Origin: Polaromonas sp.
GTDB taxonomy: Bacteria; Pseudomonadota; Gammaproteobacteria; Burkholderiales; Burkholderiaceae_C
Length of the DNA: 64,000 bases
Assembly: GCA_013298815.1 (NCBI GenBank)
Contig: JAAFJF010000001.1
Span: forward strand, 186,001 to 250,000
Direction: 5' to 3'
This document shows, one piece after another, positions 7,938 through 18,011 of this stretch. The notes under the pieces are model-generated. The model was not told the origin of the DNA and ran no database searches. It worked only from the letters and a program-made list of their open reading frames with translations. A program made the translations under genes and the position numbers. Position 1 is the stretch's first letter, and the number at the start of each line of letters is the position of its first letter.

Positions 7938-9361
7938 TACCAGCTAAAAATTTTGCCTGGGTTCATGATGTTATCTGGGTCCAGTGCATGCTTGATGGTG
8001 CGCATCATGTTGACTGCGCCCAAGCCAGTCTCGGTTTTCAGGTAATCCATTTTGTGCAAGCCAATGCCGTGCTCGCCAGTGCAAGTGCCTTCCAAGCGCA
8101 GGGCGCGGGCGACGAGTTGGTCGTTCAAGGTGTCGGCGGTTTCGCGTTCTTGCGGGTTGTTAGGGTCAATCAAGTAGCCAAAGTGAAAGTTTCCATCACC
8201 CACATGACCGACCAAGAAGTAGGGCAAACCGCTGGCATCGACTTCTGCGACCGATTCCAGCAGGCAGTCCGCCAATTTGGAAATGGGCACGCAGGTGTCA
8301 GTAGAAATAGCGCGGCAGCCGGGTTTGGACTGGATGGCAGCAAAGTAAGCGTTGTGCCGCGCCGTCCACAGCTTGGTGCGGGCTTCGGGGGTCGTAGCCC
8401 AGTCAAACGAGGTGCCGCCATGCTCCGACGCGATGTCTTGCACCAGCTCAGCTTGCTCTTTCACGCCGGCAGGTGAGCCGTGGAACTCCATCAACAACAT
8501 GGGCGCTTCTTCCAGCCCAAGCTTGGAATAGGCGTTGACCATGCGCACGGTGTTGATGTCAATCAGCTCCACCCGTGCAATCGGGATGCCCATTTGGATG
8601 ATTTGAATCGTGGTGCGCACGGCGGCTTCAATGCTGGGGAAAGAGCAAACAGCGGCAGATATCGCTTCAGGCAAGGGGTAGAGCTTGAGGGTGATTTCGG
8701 TCATCACGCCCAAGGTGCCTTCCGAGCCAACCATGAGTCGCGTTAAATCGTAGCCAGCAGATGACTTTTTGGCACGCGTACCCGTGCGAATCACCTCACC
8801 GCTGGCGGTGACGACTTCCAGCGCCAGCACGTTTTCGCGCATGGTGCCGTAGCGTACCGCATTGGTGCCGCTGGCGCGAGTGGCGCTCATGCCGCCTATC
8901 GAGGCGTCTGCACCTGGGTCAATCGGGAAAAACAAGCCTTCAGATTTGACGGCTTCGTTGACGGCTTTGCGCGTTACGCCGGGTTGCACGGTCACCGTCA
9001 AGTCTTCGGCGTTGACGCGCAGAACTTGGTTCATGCGGCTCACATCGATGCTGATGCCGCCTTGCACGGCCAGCAAATGGCCTTCTAACGACGAGCCGAC
9101 ACCGAAGGGAATCACGGGTGTTTTGTACTGCGCCGCGAGTTTGATGGTGGCTGCGACATCCGCAGTTGATTCAGCAAAAACGACCGCACTAGGCGGCGCA
9201 ATGCTGTAAGCAGATTCGTCTTTGCCGTGGTGTTCACGCACGGCCAGCGCGGTGGAGCAGCGGTCGCCAAATTTTTCTTTGAGCGATTGAATCAGCGCAT
9301 CAGGCGTGGCGCGTTGAACTACAGCGGGCAGTATGTGAGAGGCATGGGTGGGCGCGTTCAT
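7937..9361 (-). CDS. FAD-linked oxidoreductase, D-lactate dehydrogenase/GlcD type
   Basis: A 474-residue flavoprotein of the VAO/PCMH fold. The N-terminal FAD-binding half has PFGVGSSLEGH and DPGADASIGGMSATRASGTNA. The C-terminal cap ends with TCTGEHGIGLHKMDYL, which carries the conserved His of the D-2-hydroxyacid dehydrogenase group. Length and motifs fit cytochrome-linked D-lactate dehydrogenase or the GlcD subunit. No glcE or glcF partner is adjacent, which favours a stand-alone D-lactate (or other D-2-hydroxyacid) dehydrogenase. It is the middle gene of a minus-strand run: thioesterase, this gene after 10 bp, then the aldose epimerase. Confidence 0.88.
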   Translation of the reverse strand: MNAPTHASHILPAVVQRATPDALIQSLKEKFGDRCSTALAVREHHGKDESAYSIAPPSAVVFAESTADVAATIKLAAQYKTPVIPFGVGSSLEGHLLAVQGGISIDVSRMNQVLRVNAEDLTVTVQPGVTRKAVNEAVKSEGLFFPIDPGADASIGGMSATRASGTNAVRYGTMRENVLALEVVTASGEVIRTGTRAKKSSAGYDLTRLMVGSEGTLGVMTEITLKLYPLPEAISAAVCSFPSIEAAVRTTIQIIQMGIPIARVELIDINTVRMVNAYSKLGLEEAPMLLMEFHGSPAGVKEQAELVQDIASEHGGTSFDWATTPEARTKLWTARHNAYFAAIQSKPGCRAISTDTCVPISKLADCLLESVAEVDASGLPYFLVGHVGDGNFHFGYLIDPNNPQERETADTLNDQLVARALRLEGTCTGEHGIGLHKMDYLKTETGLGAVNMMRTIKHALDPDNIMNPGKIFSW

Positions 9362-9371
9362 GGCGTTCCTT

Positions 9372-9788
9372 TCAAGACAAGATGGCCATGGTGATACGCG
9401 AGACGCAGCACATTTCGCCCGCGTCGTTGCTCATATCAATTTGCCAAACGTGGGTGGTGCGGCCAATGTGCACAGGGTAAGCGATACCAGTGACCCAGCC
9501 CCCTTTCACCCCTTTGAGGTGGTTGGCGTTGATGTCTAGGCCCACGGCTTTATGGCCTTCAGGCGCGGCATACATCGCACCGCAAGAGCCCAGTGTTTCC
9601 GCTAAAACGACAGACACGCCGCCATGCAGCAAGCCGTAGGGCTGTTGCGTGCGTTTGTCCACAGGCACGCGGGCGCGGATGAAATCGTCGCCCACCTCCA
9701 AAAACTCCATGCCCAAACGGTCAACGGCTGTGTCGATGTGGGCTTTGGTGAGGATATCAACCGAGACGAGTTTTTTCCAAATATTCAT
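9372..9788 (-). CDS. hotdog-fold thioesterase, PaaI/YbdB-like
   Basis: A 138-residue single hotdog domain. The motif GLLHGGVSVVLAETLGS is the usual catalytic-helix signature of the PaaI/EntH/MenI-type acyl-CoA thioesterases (HGG plus the downstream Glu). The start at 9788 (MNIWKKLVSVDILTK) is preferred because a longer frame adds a hydrophobic Cys-rich stretch that the family lacks. It heads the minus-strand run with the FAD-linked oxidoreductase and the epimerase. The acyl substrate is unknown. Confidence 0.88.
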   Translation of the reverse strand: MNIWKKLVSVDILTKAHIDTAVDRLGMEFLEVGDDFIRARVPVDKRTQQPYGLLHGGVSVVLAETLGSCGAMYAAPEGHKAVGLDINANHLKGVKGGWVTGIAYPVHIGRTTHVWQIDMSNDAGEMCCVSRITMAILS

Positions 9789-9860
9789 AGGTAGACGTGA
9801 AGAATAGGGCAGTGACAAGAAACCACAAGTCTTAGTATAAAGACAAACATCAAACAGCCA

Positions 9861-9887
9861 AAAAAAAGCCCACATTGCTGTGGGCTT
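9861..9887 (-). terminator. intrinsic terminator downstream of amtB
   Basis: A 9-bp perfect stem (AAGCCCACA and TGTGGGCTT, loop TTGC on the plus strand) is followed on the minus strand by a run of seven T. It sits 63 bases past the amtB stop and faces the thioesterase gene. Confidence 0.9.
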
Positions 9888-9949
9888 GTGAATGACCGAG
9901 TTAGCTAATCTAATTGCGGCCAGGGAGACTAAATCTGAGCAGTCAAGGA

Positions 9950-11533
9950 TTAACGGCTGTAAGCTGTTTCACCGTGTGATGTGATGTCCAAGCCTTCGCG
10001 CTCTTCCTCTTCTGGAACGCGCAAGCCGATGACCAAGTCAACCAACTTGTAAGCAATCACAGAAACCACACCCGACCAAACAATGGTCACCAACACGGCT
10101 TTGAGCTGCGTCATCACTTGTGCGGAAATGCTGTAAGCATCTGGGGTCAGCATTGTTGCGGTTACCCAGTCACCCATCGCGCTTGGGCCACCCAAAGATG
10201 GTGATGCAAACACGCCTGTGAGCAAAGCACCCACGATACCGCCAACACCGTGAACGCCAAACACGTCCAAAGAGTCGTCTGCACCAATCAGTTTCTTCAA
10301 GCCGCTGACGCCCCACAAGCACAAGAAGCCAGCAACAACACCAATAATCAATGCACCGCCGATACCGACGTTACCAGCCGCTGGCGTGATAGCAACCAAG
10401 CCTGCAACAGCACCAGAAGCTGCGCCCAACATAGAAGCTTTACCTTTGTGCAAGGCTTCAGCCACGCACCATGCCAACACGGCAGCCGCAGTTGCCACAA
10501 ATGTGTTGATGAATGCCAAAGCTGCAAAACCGTTGGCTTCCAAAGCGGAGCCAGCATTGAAACCAAACCATCCCACCCACAGGAGCGCTGCGCCAACCAT
10601 GGTCAATGTCAAGCTGTGAGGCGTCATTGATTCTTTGCCATAACCCACGCGTTTGCCAATCATGATGGCACCGACCAACCCAGCAACCGCAGCATTGATG
10701 TGAACCACCGTACCGCCTGCGAAGTCTAAAGCACCCCATTGCCACAACATACCGGCTTTTCCGTTCATGGCATCAACCACTTCTTTGCTGGCATAAGCGT
10801 CAGGACCCATCCAGAACCACACCATGTGTGCAATTGGCAAATAGCTGAAAGTGAACCACAGCACCATGAAAGCCAAGACAGCAGAGAACTTAGCGCGCTC
10901 AGCGAAAGCACCCACGATCAAGCAGCAAGTAATGCCTGCAAATGTCGCTTGGAATGCTGCAAACACGATCTCAGGAATGTAAACACCCTTGCTGAAAGTG
11001 GCTGCATTGGCAAAAGTACCAGCAACATTGTCCCAAACACCCTTCATCATCAAACGGTCTGTGCCGCCAATGAACTTGTTGCCTTCAGTAAACGCGAAGC
11101 TGTAGCCATAAATCACCCAAAGTACAACAATGAGAGAGAAGGTGACCATCACTTGCATCAACACCGACAGCATGTTTTTGCTGCGTACTAAACCGCCGTA
11201 GAACAAAGCCAAGCCTGGGATCGTCATCAAGATCACGAGCAAGGTTGAAACCATCATCCAAGTGGTATCACCTTTGTTTGGAACTGGCGTTGGTGCAGCA
11301 GCAGCAGCAGGTGCTGCTGGCGTAGCAGGGGTTGCTGCGGCTGCGGCAGGTGCTGCCACAGCAGCTGTAGTTTCTGCCGGTTTTGCAGCATCAGCAGGTT
11401 TTGCCGCGTCAACAGTGGCTGTCGCTGCGGCAGGTGCAGCGGAAACGGCTGCTGGCGCAGCTTGTGCCATCGCAAAGTTGCTTGCCAGCCACAGGCCAAG
11501 GCCTAGGCTGAGGGGGAGGAGGTATTTTTTCAT
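9950..11533 (-). CDS. amtB: ammonium transporter AmtB with an Ala/Pro-rich N-terminal linker
   Basis: Inner-membrane ammonium channel of 527 residues. After a signal peptide (MKKYLLPLSLGLGLWLASNF, cleaved near MAQA) comes an unusually long Ala/Pro/Thr-rich linker, residues about 24-88. The eleven-helix Amt core then starts at TTWMMVSTLLVILMTIPGLA. Core signatures are LFYGGLVRSKN, GGTVVHINAAVAGLVGA (pore His) and DVFGVHGVGGIVGALLTG (second His). The linker is much longer than in E. coli AmtB and would lie in the periplasm. The gene follows glnK by 35 bp, the usual glnK-amtB arrangement in which GlnK blocks the channel under nitrogen excess. Confidence 0.97.
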   Translation of the reverse strand: MKKYLLPLSLGLGLWLASNFAMAQAAPAAVSAAPAAATATVDAAKPADAAKPAETTAAVAAPAAAAATPATPAAPAAAAAPTPVPNKGDTTWMMVSTLLVILMTIPGLALFYGGLVRSKNMLSVLMQVMVTFSLIVVLWVIYGYSFAFTEGNKFIGGTDRLMMKGVWDNVAGTFANAATFSKGVYIPEIVFAAFQATFAGITCCLIVGAFAERAKFSAVLAFMVLWFTFSYLPIAHMVWFWMGPDAYASKEVVDAMNGKAGMLWQWGALDFAGGTVVHINAAVAGLVGAIMIGKRVGYGKESMTPHSLTLTMVGAALLWVGWFGFNAGSALEANGFAALAFINTFVATAAAVLAWCVAEALHKGKASMLGAASGAVAGLVAITPAAGNVGIGGALIIGVVAGFLCLWGVSGLKKLIGADDSLDVFGVHGVGGIVGALLTGVFASPSLGGPSAMGDWVTATMLTPDAYSISAQVMTQLKAVLVTIVWSGVVSVIAYKLVDLVIGLRVPEEEEREGLDITSHGETAYSR

Positions 11534-11568
11534 GGTGTGAGTCTCTTTTCTAAATTAATTTAGTAGCT

Positions 11569-11957
<389 letters not shown>

Positions 11958-12173
11958 TTTAGTGCGTTGTGCGGCACTCGGGTGATGGTTTAACGCGAAT
12001 CAGGGGCTTGCAAAACTTGCGTTAAACCTAAAATCGCGCTAAGCTACAAACTGTACAAAATAACAGTTGTAATAATAGACAGTTGTTTTGTTATTTTAAA
12101 TATCACTTTCATCAGTCAATATTCATGCTTGATTTGTTCAAAACAGTCAATGCACCAAAATAGGGAGTAAGTT

Positions 12174-13724
12174 ATGTCGGGTTTCGCAATGGTGCAAAGC
12201 CGCGCTGTTTTGGGGCTAGATGCTCCTTCGGTCACGGTTGAAGTGCATTTGGCCAATGGTTTGCCCAGCTTTACCTTGGTTGGTTTGGCGGAAACTGAGG
12301 TTAAAGAAGCGCGCGAACGTGTGCGCTCAGCCCTACAAAACTCGGGTCTAGACTTCCCCAGCAACAAACGCATCACTGTGAATTTGGCGCCGGCTGACTT
12401 ACCTAAAGATTCTGGTCGTTTTGATTTGCCTATCGCTTTAGGTATCTTGGCTGCCAGCGGGCAAATTGAGGCCTCAAAACTAGAGTCGTTTGAATTTGCG
12501 GGTGAATTGTCTTTAGGTGGCGAGCTCAGACCCGTTCGTGGCGCACTTGCCATGAGCTTGGCTTTGCGCAAAATGGCAATATGCCCCAAATTGGTGCTTC
12601 CTGAAGCTAGCGCCGCTGAAGCCGCCTTGGTGCCAGATGCAGTGGTCTACCGCGCCAGGCACTTGTTAGACGTGGTGGCGCAATTTGTCAGAGATCCCGC
12701 CCTAGAGCCCGTGGAAGGCTGGAGCCAAGCGCTGTCTGAACCTATCAGTACCGAAGCCAATGTCTCCAAATACCTAGATTTTTTAGATGTCAAAGGCCAA
12801 GCTGGTGCAAAACGCGCCCTAGAAATAGCTGCTGCGGGCGGACACAGTGCCTTGTTGGTGGGGCCACCAGGTTCAGGCAAGTCCATGTTGGCGCAGCGGT
12901 TTGCGGGTTTGCTACCACCCATGAACACCGATGAAGCCCTAGAAAGCGCCGCGATTGCATCCCTTGCGGGACGCTTCCAAATAGAGAACTGGGCACAACG
13001 CCCTACAAGAAGCCCGCACCATTCGGCCAGCGCTGTGGCACTCGTTGGGGGCGGTTCGCCGCCGCGTCCCGGCGAAATTTCACTCGCGCACAACGGGGTT
13101 TTGTTCCTAGATGAGCTCCCAGAACTACCCAGAGCCGCCCTTGAAGCCCTGCGCGAACCGCTAGAAACGGGGCAAATCACCATTTCCAGAGCTGCACGCC
13201 GGGCTGACTTTCCTGCTCGCTTCCAACTCATGGCGGCGATGAACCCTTGTCCTTGCGGCTATTTAGGCGCTGTCATCGGCAGCACCCCGCGCTCTTGCCG
13301 CTGCTCGCCCGACCAAGTGTCGCGCTACCAAGGCAAACTCAGCGGCCCTTTGCTAGACCGTATCGATTTGCACATCGACGTGCCCACCTTGCCAGCGGCG
13401 GAACTCATCAACGCCCCCGCTGGTGAATCCACCCAAAGCATTCGCGAGCGCTGCATTGCTGCCAGAAATCGCAGCCTAGCCCGTCAAAAAAAGTCCAACC
13501 ACGCCCTGCAAGGCGTAGACATCGACACCCATGTGCTGCTAGACGACGGGGCGACCAAGTTCCTCAACGTCGCCGCCGCCCGCTTGGGTTGGTCCGCTCG
13601 CGCCACGCATCGCACTTTGAAAGTGGCTCGTACTATTGCTGATCTAGCTGGTTCTGAATTCACCCAAGTCACCCATGTGGCCGAGGCGATGCAATACCGG
13701 CGAGCGCTTAGGAGTGCGATGTAG
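12174..13724 (+). CDS. comM: YifB/ComM-family Mg-chelatase-like AAA+ ATPase
   Basis: A 516-residue AAA+ protein. The N-terminal part (about 1-170) has the Lon-like fold typical of this family. The central ATPase domain has Walker A GPPGSGKSMLA (about residues 225-235) and Walker B LFLDELPE. A Cys cluster (NPCPCGYLG and later CRCS) lies in the AAA domain, and a C-terminal Mg-chelatase-related domain closes the protein. In naturally transformable bacteria ComM is a hexameric helicase that extends recombination of incoming DNA by branch migration. GGAG at 12163-12166 supports the ATG at 12174. Confidence 0.93.
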   Translation: MSGFAMVQSRAVLGLDAPSVTVEVHLANGLPSFTLVGLAETEVKEARERVRSALQNSGLDFPSNKRITVNLAPADLPKDSGRFDLPIALGILAASGQIEASKLESFEFAGELSLGGELRPVRGALAMSLALRKMAICPKLVLPEASAAEAALVPDAVVYRARHLLDVVAQFVRDPALEPVEGWSQALSEPISTEANVSKYLDFLDVKGQAGAKRALEIAAAGGHSALLVGPPGSGKSMLAQRFAGLLPPMNTDEALESAAIASLAGRFQIENWAQRPTRSPHHSASAVALVGGGSPPRPGEISLAHNGVLFLDELPELPRAALEALREPLETGQITISRAARRADFPARFQLMAAMNPCPCGYLGAVIGSTPRSCRCSPDQVSRYQGKLSGPLLDRIDLHIDVPTLPAAELINAPAGESTQSIRERCIAARNRSLARQKKSNHALQGVDIDTHVLLDDGATKFLNVAAARLGWSARATHRTLKVARTIADLAGSEFTQVTHVAEAMQYRRALRSAM

Positions 13725-13736
13725 AGGTGTTGCAAA

Positions 13737-13839
13737 AATTCCCCTTCTTCAGAAGGGGTGGCGCGAAGCGACGGGGTAGTTGCAACGAGTGAGAATAACT
13801 ACCCCGCCCGTTGGGCACCCCTTCAAATGAAGGGGAATT
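13737..13839. repeat. 103-bp nested palindromic element
   Basis: Two imperfect arms (13737-13781 and 13797-13839) start with AATTCCCCTTC and end with GGGGTAGTT. Each arm contains its own small palindrome (CCCCTTCTTCAGAAGGGG and CCCCTTCAAATGAAGGGG). The layout is that of a non-coding miniature element or large folded RNA in the convergent gap between comM and the aldo/keto reductase gene. No other copy is visible in the window. Confidence 0.75.
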
Positions 13840-13850
13840 AAAAGGTGAAT

Positions 13851-13910
13851 TTTGCTATATATTTCATAGCTGTTTAGGCAATGAATACGTAGGCTATAGG
13901 CATATTTTTC
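13851..13910 (+). repeat. dispersed repeat family A, copy 3
   Basis: TTTGCTATATATTTCATAGC followed by TGTTTAGGCAATGAATACGT and AGGCTATAGGCATATTTTTC. It lies directly beside the 103-bp palindromic element and ten bases before the end of the aldo/keto reductase gene. Confidence 0.8.
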
Positions 13911-13919
13911 GTTGATACA

Positions 13920-15035
13920 TCATGCAGTAACAGAACTGCCGCCAAACACCGCATACTGCCGAACGGCTGGGGTGAACAAGCTGTAGAGCATTTTTAGATC
14001 AGGCGCACTCACAGCGTCTAAGGCGGATTTGTGTTTTTCTGACAACACGATACCAAGTGCGGCCATATTGTCTGCGACTTGTTCAGTGCGGCTCACCCCC
14101 ATCAGAGTCGATGCAACATTCGCTTTTCCAGTAACCCAAGCCAGGGCGACATTTGCAGGGCTGTGGCCTGCTTCTTGGGCAACTTCTTTCAGCACGTCCA
14201 CAATGCGCCAGTTGCGCTCGGTGAACAAAGTATCGCCAAACGGGTTGGCGCCATCCAATCTTTTGTCATCGCTGGGCCGCTCTTCGCCCGTTTTTGCGGC
14301 ATCGCGCGGCAGGCCGCCAGCTCTGGGAGCGGCCGCTTCCACCACAGCGCGGTTGTATTTGCCTGTCAACAAGCCGTAGGCCAGTGGGCTCCAAGGTATG
14401 ACGCCCATGCCAAATTCTGCTGCCAGCGGGATGTGTTCGTCTTCAATGTCGCGGTTGGCGAGCGAGTAAAAATACTGCATCGCAATCGGCCCTGGCAAAC
14501 CACGCGCCGCTGCCATTGTCGCGACCTTGGCGACATACCAAGCGGGTGAGTTAGACATGCCCCAGTAGCGAACTTTGCCGTTGCGCACCAAATTCGTCAT
14601 GGTTTCTAACAATTCTTCAGCAGGCGTGACCGAGTCCCACACATGCACCCAATACAGGTCAATAAAGTCAGTTCGCAATCTTTTAAGTGAGCCTTCTACC
14701 GCTTTTAAAACGTGTTTAGCGCCGTTTCCGCCAGAGTGGGGGCCTTGCCCAGCGGCAAAACCGCTTTTGGTTGATACCACGATGCTGTCGCGAATACCGC
14801 GCTCTGCCATGAAGTCCCCCAGCATGTCCTCGCTGCGCCCACTTGAATATACATCTGCCGTATCCACAAAATTGCCGCCCGCTTCAACATAAGCGTTGAA
14901 GATAGCGCGAGATCCGTCGACGCCCGAACCCCAGCGCGAGGTGCCAAACGTCATGGTTCCAAGAGCGAGTGGGCTCACCGCCAGACCTGATCTGCCAAGT
15001 GTGCGGTAGCTGCTAAGGTGCAAGTTGTTTGACAT
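13920..15035 (-). CDS. aldo/keto reductase
   Basis: A 371-residue NADPH-dependent oxidoreductase of the AKR superfamily. The catalytic tetrad can be placed at Asp and Tyr (DTADVYSSGRSEDMLG), Lys (VSTKSGF) and His (DLYWVHVWD). The start at 15035 (MSNNLHLSSYRTLGRSGL) matches the family N-terminus; an upstream extension to 15140 would run into the divergent tetR gene. The substrate is unknown. It is divergently arranged with a TetR-type regulator 61 bp away, a common layout for stress- or aldehyde-induced reductases. Confidence 0.9.
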   Translation of the reverse strand: MSNNLHLSSYRTLGRSGLAVSPLALGTMTFGTSRWGSGVDGSRAIFNAYVEAGGNFVDTADVYSSGRSEDMLGDFMAERGIRDSIVVSTKSGFAAGQGPHSGGNGAKHVLKAVEGSLKRLRTDFIDLYWVHVWDSVTPAEELLETMTNLVRNGKVRYWGMSNSPAWYVAKVATMAAARGLPGPIAMQYFYSLANRDIEDEHIPLAAEFGMGVIPWSPLAYGLLTGKYNRAVVEAAAPRAGGLPRDAAKTGEERPSDDKRLDGANPFGDTLFTERNWRIVDVLKEVAQEAGHSPANVALAWVTGKANVASTLMGVSRTEQVADNMAALGIVLSEKHKSALDAVSAPDLKMLYSLFTPAVRQYAVFGGSSVTA

Positions 15036-15094
15036 GGCTTTACTTTCGTAGTGATTGATAGGATAATAATGTAACGCCAATTTAATTCTTTTCC

Positions 15095-15106
15095 TAGTGA
15101 CCACTA
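15095..15106. promoter_or_regulatory. candidate TetR operator
   Basis: TAGTGACCACTA is a 12-bp inverted repeat (5-2-5) lying on the GTG start of the tetR gene, in the divergent gap with the aldo/keto reductase. It is short, so the assignment is tentative. Confidence 0.3.
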
Positions 15107-15795
15107 CAAATGTAGGTGAATTAACCAATTCGCCGCCCAAGCAACAATTTGCTAAGCCACTTGTCGCTGAACCTACTCAGGACTTAGCCCAAAAACAAGT
15201 GCGTAAAAAAGGCCGCCCTCTGTCTTTTGACCGTGAACGCGCTTTGCACCAAGCCATGCTTTTGTTTTGGCGGCACGGCTACGAATCGACCTCGTTGAAC
15301 GACTTAACCACGGCCATCGGTGTGCCGCCGTCGAGTATTTATACCGTCTTCAAAGATAAAAAAAGCTTGTTTTTAGAAACTGTAGATTTGTATGTGTCTG
15401 GTCCCATCACGTCAAAAACTATCATCGAGCAGGCGACGACAGGTTTCGATGCGGCTTTTGGGTTGCTACAAGCGGCAGCGGTAGGATTCACCGGTGTTGA
15501 CACTCCAGCGGGTTGCCTGCTGGCGACGTCCGCAATTAGCTGCTCAAGCGCCGCAAGCGATGTGCAAAACAAGTTGGCGGACATTCGGCGGGGCATTGAA
15601 GCACAATTGCGCGACAAAATTGAGCAATCTATCCAGCTAGGGCATTTGCCGCTGGGCACAGATGCTGAAGCGCTAGCGGCTCACACCTTGGCGGTTATTC
15701 AAGGGCTTTCAACGCTGGCACGCGATGGCGCACCTCGTGACAAATTACTGAAATTGGCTGAGACGGCCATGCAGGCATGGCCTCAAAGCATCTAA
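15097..15795 (+). CDS. TetR/AcrR-family regulator
   Basis: A 232-residue regulator with a hydrophilic N-terminal tail of about 35 residues ending KKGRPLSFD. The HTH is in the segment ALHQAMLLFWRHGYESTSLNDLTTAIG, followed by SIYTVFKDKKSLF, the usual TetR recognition-helix region. The C-terminal ligand domain contains PAGCLLATSAISCSS, as in the subgroup that often sits beside reductases. The reading frame opens at GTG 15097; no ATG closer to the HTH is obvious. Divergent to the aldo/keto reductase, which it probably represses. Confidence 0.9.
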   Translation: MTTTNVGELTNSPPKQQFAKPLVAEPTQDLAQKQVRKKGRPLSFDRERALHQAMLLFWRHGYESTSLNDLTTAIGVPPSSIYTVFKDKKSLFLETVDLYVSGPITSKTIIEQATTGFDAAFGLLQAAAVGFTGVDTPAGCLLATSAISCSSAASDVQNKLADIRRGIEAQLRDKIEQSIQLGHLPLGTDAEALAAHTLAVIQGLSTLARDGAPRDKLLKLAETAMQAWPQSI

Positions 15796-15796
15796 A

Positions 15797-15859
15797 TTTG
15801 CTATGTATTTAATAGCTGCTTAGGCAGTAAATACGCTGGATAGAGTTGAATTTAGGCCT
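15797..15859 (+). repeat. dispersed repeat family A, copy 4 (close to consensus)
   Basis: TTTGCTATGTATTTAATAGC followed by TGCTTAGGCAGTAAATACGC and TGGATAGAG. It lies in the convergent gap between the tetR and pobA genes, starting one base after the tetR stop. Confidence 0.85.
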
Positions 15860-15870
15860 ATAAAACACTG

Positions 15871-17170
<1,300 letters not shown>

Positions 17171-17172
<2 letters not shown>

Positions 17173-17998
17173 GAACGCACAAATCTCAAAGCAAGAGCCT
17201 GCTATTGCTAAGGCTGACTTCATCGCTGGCATGGCCAAAGGCATGGCGGTACTGGAAAGTTTTGATACCGAGCGACAGCGGCTGAACGCTACGCTGGCCG
17301 CCCAACGTGCCGGTATCACCCGTGCTGCTGCTAGGCGGCATTTGCTGACCTTGGCGCATTTAGGCTATTTAGAGACCGATGGCAGCTTCTACTGGTTGTC
17401 AAGCAAGGTGCTGCGGTTTTCGGGCAGTTACTTGGCGTCGGCGCGTTTGCCACGGGTGTTGCAACCTGCGTTGAACCGGCTGGCGGCGCAAACGGGCGAG
17501 TCGTTTTCTGCGGTGGTGCGGGATGCGGATCAAGTGGTTATTGTGGCCAGAAATAACCCACAAGGCACTCATAAAAATGATAGCGGCTTAGGCAGCAAAT
17601 ACGCAGGCTACACGCCCTATGGTTTGCATTTGGGGGCTAGGTTGCCGATTCATGCCACATCCACAGGCCGGGTTTTGTTGGCGGCGCTGAATGATGCTGC
17701 GTTTGAAATTTGGACGCAAGACCGTATCTTGCCTCGTCTAACGGCTTTGACTTGCACCGATATGGCCAAATTTCGCAGCCTCATCGCTCAGATCAAAATC
17801 GACGATTACGCGGTGGCAAGCCAAGAGCACGAGCTGGGCGTGCACGCCTTGGCCGTGCCGGTGCGCAATATGCAGGGCGCAACTGTGGCCGCGCTGAATG
17901 TGGTGACGCAGCCAGCGCGCTTAGAACCGCAGGCGTTGCAGCGCGACCTGTTGCCTTTGCTGCAAGACGCAGCGCGGGAGCTGCAAGCCTTGGTTTAG
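17171..17998 (+). CDS. IclR-family regulator, PobR/PcaR-like, carrying an in-frame repeat
   Basis: A 275-residue regulator, probably of pobA. The N-terminal winged HTH is at about residues 20-85 (GMAKGMAVLESFD, TRAAARRHLLTLAHLGYLE). The IclR effector domain follows (ESFSAVVRDADQVVIVA, ATSTGRVLLAAL, ALAVPVRN). Between VVIVARNNPQ and LHLGARLPIHATS there is an extra segment whose DNA (17571-17613) is a copy of dispersed repeat A. In this frame the repeat consensus would give TAG; the copy reads TAC, so the frame stays open. The start at 17171 is chosen over longer frames because the protein then begins with a normal IclR leader. Confidence 0.88.
17571..17613 (+). repeat. dispersed repeat family A, copy 5, in frame within the IclR gene
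   Basis: AAAAATGATAGCGGCTTAGG followed by CAGCAAATACGCAGGCTACAC matches the family core with a few changes. It encodes KNDSGLGSKYAGYT within the effector domain of the regulator. Confidence 0.75.
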
Positions 17999-18011
17999 GG
18001 CTGTGGCCTGA

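Noticed and set aside
12151-12167. NtrC site upstream of glnK (TGCACCAAAATAGGGAG)
   Set aside because: Only one half matches the TGCACC-N-GGTGCA pattern, and it overlaps the comM ribosome site; too weak to list.
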